A stretch of DNA of 64,000 bases from Pontederia crassipes (GCA_030549335.1 JAUKPH010000017.1:11121501-11185500); one strand, 5' to 3'. Positions 10,514-21,821 are shown, numbered from the stretch's first letter. A program made the numbers and translations. The notes: generated by a model not told the origin, from the letters alone.

Positions 10514-13206
10514 TCAAAGAGAAATAATTTAAAAATATGAGAAAATAAAATAAGATAGATGAAGGCTATAGGTACTTGATGTCCAAGATATATATATATA
10601 TATATATTACCTTCAATTAGTATTAGAAGATTAATCTGATTAAGTCAATAGTTGATTAAAATAAGATTTTAATATTTTTAATTTAGATGCTGTGGTGTTT
10701 TCTTTACTTTATTGAATACAATGTTAAACTATTTTAATTGTTTAAAATAGTAAGATAATATATATACATATATATATATATACTCTTGTTAATTTTTAAT
10801 AAAATAAAATAAAATAAAAGGGGCAAAGCTGCCGTTGGCTGCCTGGTGGGACGCCGCCAAGCGATGGTTTCGTAGATGAAGGCCTGCATCGTTGCCGCCT
10901 ATGAGCGAACGTCATGCAGCCTAGGACGTCGAAGTTGTCGCACTCGCAGATCGAGGGCCACTGTCGATCGTCGACTCTGCTGACCGCTCAATCGTCGACG
11001 ATTGTCGTCGTCATAGCACATGCGTCGTCATCGCTACCCCACGTGATGGTCACGCAAAGCGTGGTCCGCCAATCATCGGTTGCTGCCGCACACATGTCGT
11101 TCGTCGAGACAGCAATCGACAACGTTGGCCTAGCACATGTCTAGGCAGTGATCACTGCTGCTCAATCATTGGACGCCGCCCCTGCAAAGGATAGTCGCTG
11201 TTGCGCGAAGGTTGCATCTGCCACCTCCATTGTCGCCATTTCCAGTCGATCGCTCGATCGTCGACGACTACCACCGCCTATGATTATATATATTCTGTTA
11301 ATCTGTAATAAAATAAAATAAAAGGGGGCAAAGTTGTCGCTGGCTGTCAGGTGGGACGCCGAACTATGCCAGGTCGCCGCTGGCCGTCGGCATGGGACGC
11401 CGCTATCGAGCGATGGTCGTACAGTCGAAGGCCTGGCTGCCATGAATTATTTGTTTTCATCTTCATCTTCAAAAAGGAAATTGATCTTCTTCCCACTTTC
11501 ATAATTTTCTCATAGTGACTCCATTAATATAAAAATTTAACTTTGAATTGTATAATTAATGCTTCAATTACATGCTACAGACTTCTCAAACAGGGGAAAA
11601 AATGACAGAAAATAACAAAAAATGAGAAAAAAGATAAACATAAATGATGGGTTGAAAAAATTTGAAACGTTAAATAGATTAGTGAGCCCCCTTCCTGTTT
11701 CTCAGCTGGCGCGCTCAGAGAAGGGGGCTCGCCCCCTCTACGACTTCATCGGTGCGAACTCGCAGATGCCGAAAGGGGGAGCCTCAACCTCCGGCGGAGG
11801 TCGTAGAGAAAGAACATCCCCCCCCCCCTCCGGCAAAAGGTCACAAAAGGGAGTCTCTAAGTCTACGACTTCATCGGTGCGGACTCGCAGATGCCGAAAG
11901 GGGGAGCCTCAACCTCCGGCGGAGGTCGTAGAGAAAGAACACCCCCCCCCCCCCCCCCCACCCCCCCACTATCGAGACACCAACTTAGAGACTCCCTTTT
12001 GTGACCTCTTGCCGGGGGGGGGGGGGGGGGGGGGAGGAGCCCCCTCATTCCCCTTTTTTATGCCGGTGCACACAAACAAGGGGGCTCGCCTCCCCCTCCC
12101 TTTACGACTTTGCTAGTTTCACACCAACGAAGTCACAGAGGGGAGGAGCGCCGACGAGCGCAAAAGGCCGGAGCAGCAGCCGGTGTGAGTGTGCGTCCTT
12201 CCGAGATGGAGGGCAGTATGCGAAGAGGGCAATTTATTATCATTATATTGTTATTTGAATTTAAATTTATTATTTTGTATTTATTTTATTTTATTAATAA
12301 TTTACTAATGTGAAGGATCATCCATGTGATGGAGAGAGAATGTCATCAAGTCAGCTGGGCAATCGACAACGTAATGCTGAAAAAATGTTAAAATTGAAGG
12401 TTATTTAACATAATTTACCCTATATTTATTGTACCAGAAAGATACATGTAACTTTTTTAGAAAACTATCCGTTAATATTATTAACAAGATTATTTCTTGT
12501 AGTGAAAGGGTCATCTAATTTACATACCCCGGGTAGTGTCATTTAGTTTACGTACGTGTTTGTATTGTTAAGATTTGTTAAATTAATGCTGTTGCGGTGG
12601 TTATAATATTTTTCTGTTCTTCTTTAGGAAATTTCATCTACCAGCATCCAAAGATTATATAGTGTCAAACTGATACTTTGAACTATAAAGGATGGGATAC
12701 ATGCAAAGACTTGATACATCATGATATATTAAAAGGTCAGATCAAATGACAAGCAATTGATTACATATATATTAAAAGGTCAATTGATTACATACATCAT
12801 GATTAAACTCAAATGAACTGTAAAATATATTAAATAATTTTTAAAAACACATTTATTTATATGTGAAATCAGTAACGGAATCATACTTCAAATTCAGAGG
12901 GCCAACTATATATACTTCAATATATATCTTCATATTTTTACTCATATGTAATACATACTATATAGACACGTCAAAAATTTAGAGGGGTCAAGGCCCCCCA
13001 AAAAAAGTCTAGTTCCGTCCCTGTGTGAAATAATATGTAAATATTCAACGAGTAATTTAAATTTCACATCTTCTAAAAGTGGACGGCTTAAAACAAATCC
13101 TCGACTCAAATTTTTCAAACAATAAACTGATATACTCAAAATAAGTACCGTTATTCCATGGATAATTGAACTATTGCTCAATAATCAAGCAGCAGCACCA
13201 AATTAA
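10514..13206. repeat. Segmental duplication, copy 2
   Basis: Collinear with 1-4787 apart from the insertions and the roughly 600-bp block specific to copy 1. It preserves the empty sites of the RTE element (near 12300) and of the hAT MITE (12683-12690). It includes two GC-rich islands at 10800-11450 and 11690-12220. No gene is recognised in it other than the S-protein homologue that follows. Confidence 0.85.
11741..12034. repeat. GC minisatellite with poly-C and poly-G tracts
   Basis: A unit of about 120 bp containing ACTCGCAGATGCCGAAAGGG and CCTCCGGCGGAGGTCG occurs twice, at about 11741-11820 and 11862-11945. Each unit is followed by a C tract (the second is 11943-11960). A pure G tract lies at 12017-12034. 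Copy 1 (about 1240-1390) has one unit only, so the array expanded or contracted after the duplication. Confidence 0.7.
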
Positions 13207-13680
13207 TTAAGGAGGATGCTCCGGATGACGATTAAAATCATACATAAAATCCCAAGCCCAATTGTTATTGTTCAACCCGTAGATTCCATCCGTCTCCATC
13301 GCCCACCAGCACTTGATACAATTGTTGTCGTCCCTCTTGGAATTGTAAGCGTCAAAACTAACATCCATCGGCTGCCAGTCCTTCCAGCGGGCGTGGCACC
13401 AAAAGTCCGTGTTCCTGAAGAAGTTCGACCGGAACTTCCACGTTAGCGATTCATGGAAGTTCAGGACGTGCTCGCCGAGATCATCGTCTTTGGATTGGCA
13501 GCGGATGTACAACTTTACTCCCTTGCCCAAATAGTTGGTAATGTTTACGTGCCGAACCGGGAGGATTAGGTCGGCAAGAGAACACTCTCCGAGTGGAACA
13601 TGGAATGAGAGGATTATGAGATGAGAAAAGAAGAGGGCTGCGAGAAGATGAAGATATGCAGTAGTGGAACAAGTCCTCAT
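13207..13680 (-). CDS. S-protein homologue copy C (S1 family), intact
   Basis: A 157-residue secreted protein of the plant self-incompatibility S1 (SPH) family. Residues 1-32 or so form a signal peptide (Met-Arg start, then a hydrophobic stretch LLAALFFSHLIILSF). The mature part has the family marks VNITNYLGKGVKLYIRC, KDDDLGEHVLNF, FWCHARWKDW and CIKCWWAMETDGIYG, with the cysteines expected to form disulphides. Length is normal for the family and there is no intron. This is the only one of the three copies here with an ATG and signal peptide in frame with the mature domain. Family members act as secreted signals, in poppy as the pollen-rejection determinant; a role here is not shown. A long TA microsatellite lies 40 bp upstream. 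Confidence 0.88.
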   Translation of the reverse strand: MRTCSTTAYLHLLAALFFSHLIILSFHVPLGECSLADLILPVRHVNITNYLGKGVKLYIRCQSKDDDLGEHVLNFHESLTWKFRSNFFRNTDFWCHARWKDWQPMDVSFDAYNSKRDDNNCIKCWWAMETDGIYGLNNNNWAWDFMYDFNRHPEHPP

Positions 13681-13717
13681 TGAATTTAATTTGTCCTCCT
13701 ACTCCCAACAAATGATT

Positions 13718-13719
<2 letters not shown>

Positions 13720-13762
<43 letters not shown>
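13720..13762. repeat. (TA)n microsatellite upstream of S-protein copy C
   Basis: A 43-bp TA run in the proximal promoter or leader of copy C. Copies A and B have only a short TATATATA-like stretch at the matching place. Confidence 0.9.
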
Positions 13763-13766
<4 letters not shown>

Positions 13767-13825
13767 CCAAAATGACTACAATGTATCTACTAAATTTATA
13801 TATTTAATTTTAAAAAAATTACATT

Positions 13826-16330
13826 ATTTGTTTAGATAGTACCATTTTTTAGGTTACAAATAATTTCTCTTAATTATGATATTGTGAATAATTTTTTGAA
13901 AATATATTCGTTGATTATTTTTTCTGATTTGAAACATAATAAAAAATGCATATTAAAAGATTATTTAGCTCTTTAAATGTAATTTAAAAGGCTTATCCTT
14001 TTGGAAGAGATTCTAGTTTTTTCCCCTTTTTGATCTAAAATTTGTTAAATATGATAAGTGTGATCATAACTACTACTTTTTTGTTAGCCGTCAAACTTGT
14101 TACTAGATGATCAATCTCGTCCACTTATCAATTGAGCCCACTCTTGTCACAAAATTTTAACCGACCCTCAAATGAATCCTTAAATTACATAAACCTCAAA
14201 CTTAAGATTAAAACAAAAACTTCTAAGGAAGTGTTAACTCATACTAAAAACAAAGCTAGCTACAATTTCAAAATATACATTTAGCAATAATAAAGTTAAG
14301 TTTAATATTTTTTGTCAAATGGTTTTTAGTTGACATCATTAAATATTGAATGCATAATCGAATAAGTTAAATAGCTAGTTGTCGAGAAGATTGTAAGTAC
14401 GGGTGTTCACGGGTCGGGTTTGACCCGACCCGTGAACAAACCCGACCCGACCCGGCCGGTCGGGTCGGGTCTCTGCCCTTTTTGGGCTGCGACCCGAACC
14501 GACCCGATCCGGGCTGGGCCGGGTCGGGTGGTCGGGTTATCCGACCACCTTTTTTTTTAATTTTTCGTTTATTTTTTAATATAAAAAGTATTTATTATTT
14601 TATTTTTAATACAAAATAAAATATTTTTACATACCAAAAATATTTTTTAAAATATCTACATACTTTTCTACATTTAAAATAATTTATTTCATATTTTTTT
14701 TAGATTTTAAATGATATAAAACTATACATTTAACTAAAAAATAATTAAAAATTAAAAAAAAAGAAAAAATTGGGTCGGGTCGAGTCGGATTTCCGGGACC
14801 CGGTGAACACCCCTAATTGTAAGTATATTTAAACTATTGGACCATACATCAAATGAGTACGCAGTGTGTAAGACCGTTAAATTATTACAAGTAGTATTAT
14901 GGCGAAAAAAAAGGAATACTAGAAGATGATTTTTTAAATATTTTTTGTTACAGTGAAAAACTCATTGATAGTCGTATAATAGAGGAAAGATAACCTAAAA
15001 ATAAAATATCATTCTTTGTTTAGTTTGTTTCAGTTTTTCCCTTTTTTTTACAAATAATTTCTCTGAGTTAGTGATATAAATTATCATGAAATATGTTCAT
15101 TGTTTTTTCTGTTCTAAAAAATAATAGAAGTACATAATAAAAAGATTATTTTAGCTCTGTAAATCTAATTAAAAGGGCTGCATTTTTATAGAACAAAATT
15201 TGAAATTTCAATTATATAAATTCTTCCCCCTTTATCCAATTCACGGATATGAAATTTGTTAAATATAACAAAGTTGATCAATCCATGCATATAACAAACT
15301 CTTGTAAAAACAAATTAAACATTAATGAATGCTTTATGTATATAACAAACTTGGGATAAAAAATTTAAGTTTTAACTGATCAGGATGAGAACGAAAAGTT
15401 AGCTACGATTTCCAAATATGTATAACAAAGATAAGTTCAATATTTATGCCAAATGCTTTTATTTGACATCGTCAAATATTCGACACATAATTGCATAAGT
15501 TAAGTAGCTAGTGGACAAGGTTGTAAATCTGTTCGAACTATAAAATAATCAAAGTACATGTTAAAAATATTATTTAGCTCTTTAAATGTATTTAAAAGTG
15601 TTACTTCTTTGGAGAACAAACAACTAAGGTTATTTGTATTTCCTTTATCCAACTCATCATAACTATATCAATGTAGTCCACTTATCAATTCAGTCAACTA
15701 TTGTTGTAAAATTTTAAACATAAAATGAATGCTTAAACTATGTATACATCAAATAAGATAACAAAATAATTATAGCAAAATTAAAGTGCAAATAAAAATT
15801 TATCCACAATTCCAAAGCAATAATAAGGATAAGTTTGATATTAATTTCAAATGGTTTTTAGTTGACATCGTCAAATGTTAGATGTATAATGAAATAAGTT
15901 GAAGAGTTAGTTTTGGGGAAGATTATGCACCTACTAAAGTGTCAAAACCATCATTTTTTTCTATAATAAAGTAGTAGTGTAAAGAATAAAAATTATACAT
16001 GATGAAAAGGTGCACGCACTAAAAAAATCCAAATTCAATATTCTATATTTTTCTTTGTTACAAAACAAGGCTCAATGATATCATTAATACAGGGAAAAAA
16101 GACATCCTAAAACTAAAAGTAGATCATTCGTTATTTAGATTGCTTTAATTTTTTTCCCTTTTACGTTTGCAAATAATTTTTCTTAGTTCATAGAAAAGAT
16201 TCTAAATTTTTTTTTGAACGTAAAAATATTAAAAGTACATATTAAAAAGATTATTTGGCTCTTTATATCTAATTAAAAGAATTACGAAGAACAGTTAAGG
16301 TTGTTTCCTTTACCCAACGTGCGAATCTCA
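13826..16330. repeat. Degenerate tandem repeat array
   Basis: At least three diverged copies of one unit can be followed. The landmark TTATTTAGCTCTTTAAATGTA-like motif occurs near 13963, 15145, 15570 and 16250. The landmark GTTGACATC...TCAAATATT occurs near 14329, 15463 and 15862, each followed by a TAAGTTAA-AGCTAGT-like stretch. The first unit is interrupted by the MITE at 14398-14815. Units vary in length through deletions (about 0.55-1.1 kb). There is no coding frame. A further diverged unit lies at 5690-5860. Confidence 0.65.
14398..14815. mobile_element. hAT-type MITE, GGGTCGGGT family, member 1
   Basis: A 418-bp element beginning TACGGGTGTTCAC and ending GTGAACACCCCTA (terminal inverted repeat of 13 bp with one mismatch). 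It is flanked by perfect 8-bp direct repeats ATTGTAAG (14390-14397 and 14816-14823). The ends are rich in GACCCG/CGGGTC repeats and the core is AT-rich and non-coding. Siblings lie at 32662-33114 and 33197-33667. Confidence 0.88.
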
Positions 16331-16423
16331 AAATTGTTAATATAGTAAAAATTATTGATTAAAACTAATAATTTGTTAAATATTAGGAAAGGATTGAGAT
16401 ATTGTTTATTAATATATTATATA

Positions 16424-18000
16424 TGTTGAATCGTATGTTTTGATGATAACAAATTAAATTGGACATAAAATTTACTAAATTATGTGCTAAGTGATGACAA
16501 TTATAAAAGAATGATATGACTAAATTTGTAGAAGAAATTGTCAAGTTAAATAATGAAATAAAAAAATTTGTACACGACCGGTCAACCGACTATGTCTATC
16601 GGTCGATGGATATCAAGCAAAAAAATAGAGACTATGGCGGTCTCCGGTCGACCGACCAACAGAAGAACAAATTAAAAAATGTTCAAACTATGACGGTCGA
16701 TGGTTCAATTGTGGAACCGGACGATCGATCAACTCAAAATTGAACTTAAGAAATGTCAACACCACGATGGTCGAGGAATCGGTCGAAGGACCGGTCAATC
16801 GAACAGCGGATAAAATCACAGAAATCGTGCAACAATCATATTGAGTGATCGACCGTGCGGTCGATCGGTCATAGACAAAAATGAATAATAATGACTATTT
16901 TTTAATGAAAAAATTATGAAAAATTTTTTTTAACTTAATTAACACTTGAAGAAATCTACAAAAGGAGTGTGAAAGCTTGAAAAAAAACTTATCCAAGCAA
17001 ACAAAATCACTACAAAGCTCCTTTAAAATTCTTAAGCTCAAAATTGTAAATTCATCCCTTTTTCTTCTAAGTTTTGAATGTGAGCATATTTTGTAAAAAA
17101 AAAGATAATTGGTTAAATCATTGTATTCTAATCTAGTGAAATTGAAAGCTCTTTGTAAGAAGAGGTGTGTCTTATCTCTTAAACAAAGAAAAAGATGTGT
17201 GGTATAAAAAGGATAGTTCTCTCCTTATAAGAAAAGAGAAAGCTAGTGGATCTCTAGCAATCTCGAGGACGAGAGGTCAGAACAAAGGCATCGGCCAAAT
17301 AGTTGGGGTCGAACCTCGTCAACACATCATACTTCTTTTTATTTTCTCTTTATCTCTCATTTACTCTGCTTGTGATAAGTTTTATCGATTTTTCAAAATT
17401 AATTTCACAATAAGATTTTTATACATCAATTCGCCCCCTTCCTCCTCTCTTGGTGCTATCGATCTTACAATTGGTATCAGAGACAATTGCTTTTATTTTA
17501 AAATTTAAACATCTTTAGAGCTATGTCATCAAGTGAGTTTAGTTTTTCCGAAGGTCAATCAATTAATCGTCCTCTACTTTTTAATGCATCAAATTTTACA
17601 TATTAAAAAATTATGATGCAGACATATGTATGTTCTATTGATATTGACATGTGAAATGTTGTTAAAAAAAAGGTTTTGATTTACGTAGAAAGTCTCCTTT
17701 AGAATATACTGAAGGAGAAAATTTTTTAATAAAACTTAATTAGAAAGCTAAGAATATTTTTTATTGTGCTTTGGATCGAACAGAGTTTAATCAAATTTTT
17801 AGTTGTCAAAGTGCTAATGAGATTTAGAAGAAACTTATTATTACTCATGAAAAAATGGATAAAATTAAGGAATCTAATGATAGTATAGTCAATTATTCAA
17901 TCAAAGTTTAGTTCATAAAGTTGTCCATTTCTATTTAAAGTTTTTTAGCATATAACTCTAATCTTTTGATGTTTGTATCATTAAAATATAATTATATATG
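16424..18000 (+). mobile_element. Truncated Copia element: 5' LTR, primer site, gag start
   Basis: A putative LTR runs from TGTTGAATCG (16424) to TTACA (17469). It is followed by the primer-binding site TTGGTATCAGAGA (17471 on), matching the 3' end of initiator Met-tRNA. Gag begins with ATG at 17523 (MSSSEFSFSEGQSINRP). It continues in changing frames with recognisable Copia gag motifs such as TYVCSIDIDMWNVV and LDRTEFNQIF, and is disabled by stops. Similarity fades near 18000. No pol or 3' LTR was found. The LTR contains several GGTCGACCG-like palindromes (16575-16870). Confidence 0.8.
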
Positions 18001-18304
18001 GCATTAAAACTTTGCTCCAACAGCACGCCGCCACTTCGCATGTAGATCACTTCACAGGCCGCTGGTTAATCTTGTGAATATCAAGCCTTGGATGCAATTG
18101 AGATTAGTAAAAATTGTAATCTTAAACTTGTTATAAATTTGTTTGAAAGATGAATATGTGGTTCTTGTGTCCATTTATTTTCTAAGTTGAATTGTACTTT
18201 GATGCAGTTCTTGTAAGTTGAACATGTTGATGAAATCAAAGTGAACTTCTCATTATCATCAAAATGTAATTCTACCAATGTTCAGATTCATATCCACTTT
18301 CTCG

Positions 18305-18549
18305 TGAATTGATTTCAACTGTGGGTGAATTCTATCTCATTTGCCTTCATGCATTTCCTAACTCTTGAAACATCATTCCACATCTTCACAGATGCAAACA
18401 TTAGCCAATTGTCCATGAGCCCCAGCACTCTGAGGTTGGAACTCAACAAATTTCTGAGCAGAAATTCTTGTGGATCCTACAAGCACCAAGTAGCTGGATG
18501 TGATTTGTATGGCATGAAGGAGATTGACCATGCAAAGAAAACCTTGTAA
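18305..18549 (-). pseudogene. PPR protein gene fragment
   Basis: Minus-strand fragments match the C-terminal E-domain region of plant pentatricopeptide repeat proteins. One reads AQKFVEFQPQSAGAHGQLAN, which corresponds to the usual pattern AxKLLELEPQSAGxYVLLAN. The next, after a frame change, reads MWNDVSRVRKCMKANEIEF, which corresponds to WxDVARVRKxMKExGI. The frame shift between the two and a stop soon after show that it is broken. No intact PPR repeats were seen upstream. Normal genes encode organellar RNA-binding proteins. Confidence 0.6.
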
Positions 18550-18565
18550 TAGGTCGATAGTATAT

Positions 18566-19970
18566 CATGTTGCAACTCGAAATTACAACAACATTAATGT
18601 TACATGTTTTGACACAAAATTACAACAAATTTGTAGTTCATGTTACAACTCGAAATTGTGAAATTGAAACTCCACACACGTTACAACTCAAAATTGCAAC
18701 ACTCAGCAAGAAACTACTATCAAAATTCAGCAAGTGACAACATGCGAGTGGTTGGCGAAGGTGCAAGGTCAGTGCGCGGAGGCCGTGCAGGGCGGTGGTG
18801 TGGGGTCGACGGTCGTGCGAGGTTCAGGGGTGCGACAGCAGTCGGCGAGCGGCGATGGTGCGGGGTCGATAGTCATGAGAGGTCAACGGGGGTGCGGCAG
18901 GGGATGGCGCACTATAGTGGTGCAAGGTCGGCGATCGTGTGAGGTCGACGGTGTGCGGCAGGGATCAGCGTGCGACGGTGCTGCGAGGTCACTGCGAGGG
19001 TCGTCGAGTGGCGGTGGTCATCGGGGTTGTGGAGGTCGTCACAAAGGTCGGTAGGGTTGCGGCGGAGCTCAGCGACGGTCAGATCTGGCCCTCACGCACA
19101 GATCTGGTCGTCGCGGAGGTCAGTGGGGGTCACGACGGAACTCGGTGACGGTTGGATCTGGCCTCCTCACGCGTAGATCTGGGCGACGACGGAGCTCGAT
19201 GGGGTCATGGAGGTCGGCAATATCGCGGATCTGCGCAAATCTGATCAGCGACGGCTCGAATCGGCACAAAGGTAGAGGCGACGGTGGGTCTTGCGAAGGC
19301 GAAAGCAAAAGTGATGGAGGTCGAAGCGTGACGGCGTGCAGAGAGAGAAGAGGAAAGGAGGAGGGATCGGGACGGGTGACGGCGACAAGGAGCACGATCG
19401 TAGAAACGAGGTTCGCTCGGCGCCGTGAAAGAAAGAGAAGCGGAGATCTCGCATCGGCTTGCTCCGATCAAAGTGGGTGAGATCGCATGTTGGGCGAGAT
19501 CGAGGGTTGCGGGGGGCGTCGGCGTGTGGATCGCGAAGGGAATGGGGCAGGCTGGTGGCGAGGGCGTGCAAAAGAGATCTCACATCGGTGGGAGTGATCA
19601 CGTGTCAATGAGCGAGATCTCACGTCGGCTTGCTCCGATCGAATGTCAGCAGGCGACATCATGCGTCGAGGGGAGTCGAGGGGCGTTGGCGTGTGGATCG
19701 GGGCGGGGTGGGGCTAGCCGACAGTTTTGATCGTGCAGAAGATGCGGCGAGGAAGAGAGAGATGAAACAAGGGCAAAAGTGTTAGCATCATGCGTGCGAG
19801 CGTAAGGTTAATGGAAAAAAGGAAAAACTACCCGTGCGTCTTAGCCGTTGATCTTGAATCGGAAGGATGTAATCACGTGAATGATATCGACCCTTGATGA
19901 TAAATTGAACGCACATGACCTTGGGAGTAGGGTGCTCCCAACTTAAGTTGGGAGCAGGTGGGAGCACTCT
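18566..19970. other. GC-rich, internally repetitive block of unknown nature
   Basis: After a run of repeated ACAACTCGAAATTGCAAC-like units (18566-18720), the sequence becomes strongly G-rich on the plus strand (18740-19730). It has repeated GTGCGAGGTC and GAGATCTCRCATCGG motifs; a block at 19440-19530 recurs at 19608-19700. Many overlapping open frames exist in both directions, as expected from GC-rich DNA lacking TA-rich stops, and none matches a known family. A palindrome, GTGCTCCCAACTT/AAGTTGGGAGCA, lies at about 19931-19957. It is possibly a transposon interior. Confidence 0.45.
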
Positions 19971-21294
19971 CAGTATGTTTGGTTGTGGGTTAACAGATGG
20001 AATAACATTTTAATCGTTAGAATATCACTAAACGTGAGGTGAATTAGGATTAGGAGGAGACAAGTGCCGCACGGTTCATGATTGATGTTTAATCTTGTCG
20101 GACGTTTATTTTTAAGGTTATAGTATTCTTCAAAATAGGTGGAATAAAGACAGTCAGCTAAGATTATTATAATATGCTTTTCCTCGTGGTCCTTGTCGGG
20201 GATTATTTTTTGGGCATCCAAACAGGCAATTGATAAAAAAAACGATGATGCACAGTATGTAACCCCATAATTTAATTCTTTATTCTTTCCTTCCGGAATA
20301 CCTTGGAAAATGTAGTTATGCAAGCTACCTTAGGCATTTAATCCTTCTTTTAGATGTGCATTTTAACCATCTGTACCCTTTCTGACTAAAATCCTGTGCC
20401 TTCATTAGTAGCATAATCTCCCAAGACAAGATATGGAACCATGGCCTTATGTTATTTTTTTTTTAATGTCTTTCGCAAAAAAAAAAGTCAAAGTTTCTTC
20501 AAATGGTTCAAGCATAAGTCAAAGAAATATCTTTTTCGACACCCAAGTCCGTCCCTAGTTTCTCTATTTGTTTCATTTCCGGTCCTACATCTTTTTATTT
20601 TCTTAACTATATAAGATGAATTCATTGAATCCATAAAACCACTTTTCCTGAAGGATTTAGAGGAAGGATCTCTTCCTGGGATGATGTATAAAATTCAATC
20701 TAATTTGTATTATCATTTTCGGTAGGAAGAATGTTGTATGTTTGACATGTTGGACGGGACCATGATGAGGTGAAGGAATGACATTTCCTTTGGCATTCTT
20801 CAATCCAGCATCTAGAAGAGATACCATAACAATGTGGCATACCGTGGTTAGTAATAAAAAGAGCTTAGCTGAAAGTAGTATCTCGGGCCCATTTGATAAA
20901 TAAGAGAACCAATCAAATGTTAATGCCAGTCCTGCTGCAGAAATTGTTGTCCACTGATCATTATATATATTTAGCTAAAATTTTCATTTTTTTGTCATCA
21001 ATGTCCTTATAATTGGCTCACAAGAATTTCCATGAATTTGTTTTGAACAAAATGCCAATCAACTAATCATTCCCATCATCTTTTACTTTTAGTTTTCTTT
21101 ATTTGACTTATATGGCTACTACCTCATAAGCTTTGACTTAGCTTTTTATGCTTACACTTTTAGCAGGGGACCCTTTTATTACTTGGCTATGTTGATAAGT
21201 TGTCTCATTCTCATGTGATTTTTGTAATTGCTTGCCATTTTCTTTCTTTCTTTTTTTTTTTTTTTTTGAGGGGGTTGTGTGGGTGGGTTGGGGT
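19971..21294. other. Intergenic DNA, no gene recognised
   Basis: Several T-rich tracts but no coding region or repeat family that I can name. It could include introns of the gene whose possible last exon is at 21777. Confidence 0.35.

Positions 21295-21324
<30 letters not shown>
21295..21324. repeat. 30-bp pure G tract
   Basis: Thirty consecutive G residues preceded by GTGGG-type sequence and a long T tract (21250-21267). Such a run can form G-quadruplexes and is prone to length change and sequencing error. Confidence 0.95.
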
Positions 21325-21325
<1 letters not shown>

Positions 21326-21573
21326 GGAATGGATTTGAATGCTACATCCAGAGGGACTCCTTGGAGAGGATATTTTTCGTTTTTTTTATAATAAGAAAAA
21401 TGTTCTTGGTGACATTGTAGAGCATATATTCAATACATTCAATTTGATAAGTCATTTTACTATAAAATGTTTTTTTGGAGGGGGTACCATTTTAAATGTT
21501 CTCCGGGGAACTCCTTATTGGGTACATTTTTCACATTTTTTTTATATAGGAAAATGTTCTTGGTGACATTAGA
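21325..21573. repeat. Diverged tandem duplication next to the G tract
   Basis: Two units of about 96 bp, at 21325-21420 and 21476-21572. Each holds GGRACTCCTT, a T-rich run and AAAATGTTCTTGGTGACATT. The second unit also starts with a short G run. Confidence 0.7.
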
Positions 21574-21776
21574 GATCCCATAATCAAGATATGCAAATTT
21601 AGTCTCATATTTCTTCTTACAATGCTTAGTTGACTAATCTTGGGTGGATTCTCCTGCATTTGCTCGAATCAACCTATTTTTCATGGAACATTAAAGTTTG
21701 AACTTTTACTTAATTATTTGTCACCAGCATTTTCTTATATGCAAGTGTTTAACAGTCGATCATTTCTTTGTTGCAG

Positions 21777-21821
21777 ATCGAGATTGTTTACAACTACGGC
21801 AAAGAAGATGACTTGAATTAG
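21777..21821 (+). other. Possible orphan 3'-terminal exon
   Basis: A good splice acceptor (pyrimidine-rich CATTTCTTTGTTGCAG) is followed by a 15-codon open frame reading IEIVYNYGKEDDLN and stop. A plant-like AATAAA polyadenylation signal follows about 70 bases later (near 21891). This looks like the last coding exon of a plus-strand gene, but no convincing upstream exon was found and the peptide is too short to assign to a family. It may be the remnant of a truncated gene. Confidence 0.3.

Noticed and set aside
16516..16743. 75-residue frame with many Arg-Ser-Thr-Asp motifs
   Set aside because: It lies inside a Copia LTR and is the translation of GGTCGACCG-like palindromes.
18640..19730. Many overlapping 60-120-residue frames on both strands
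   Set aside because: GC-rich repetitive DNA gives long frames by chance; no domain, splice structure or start context was found.
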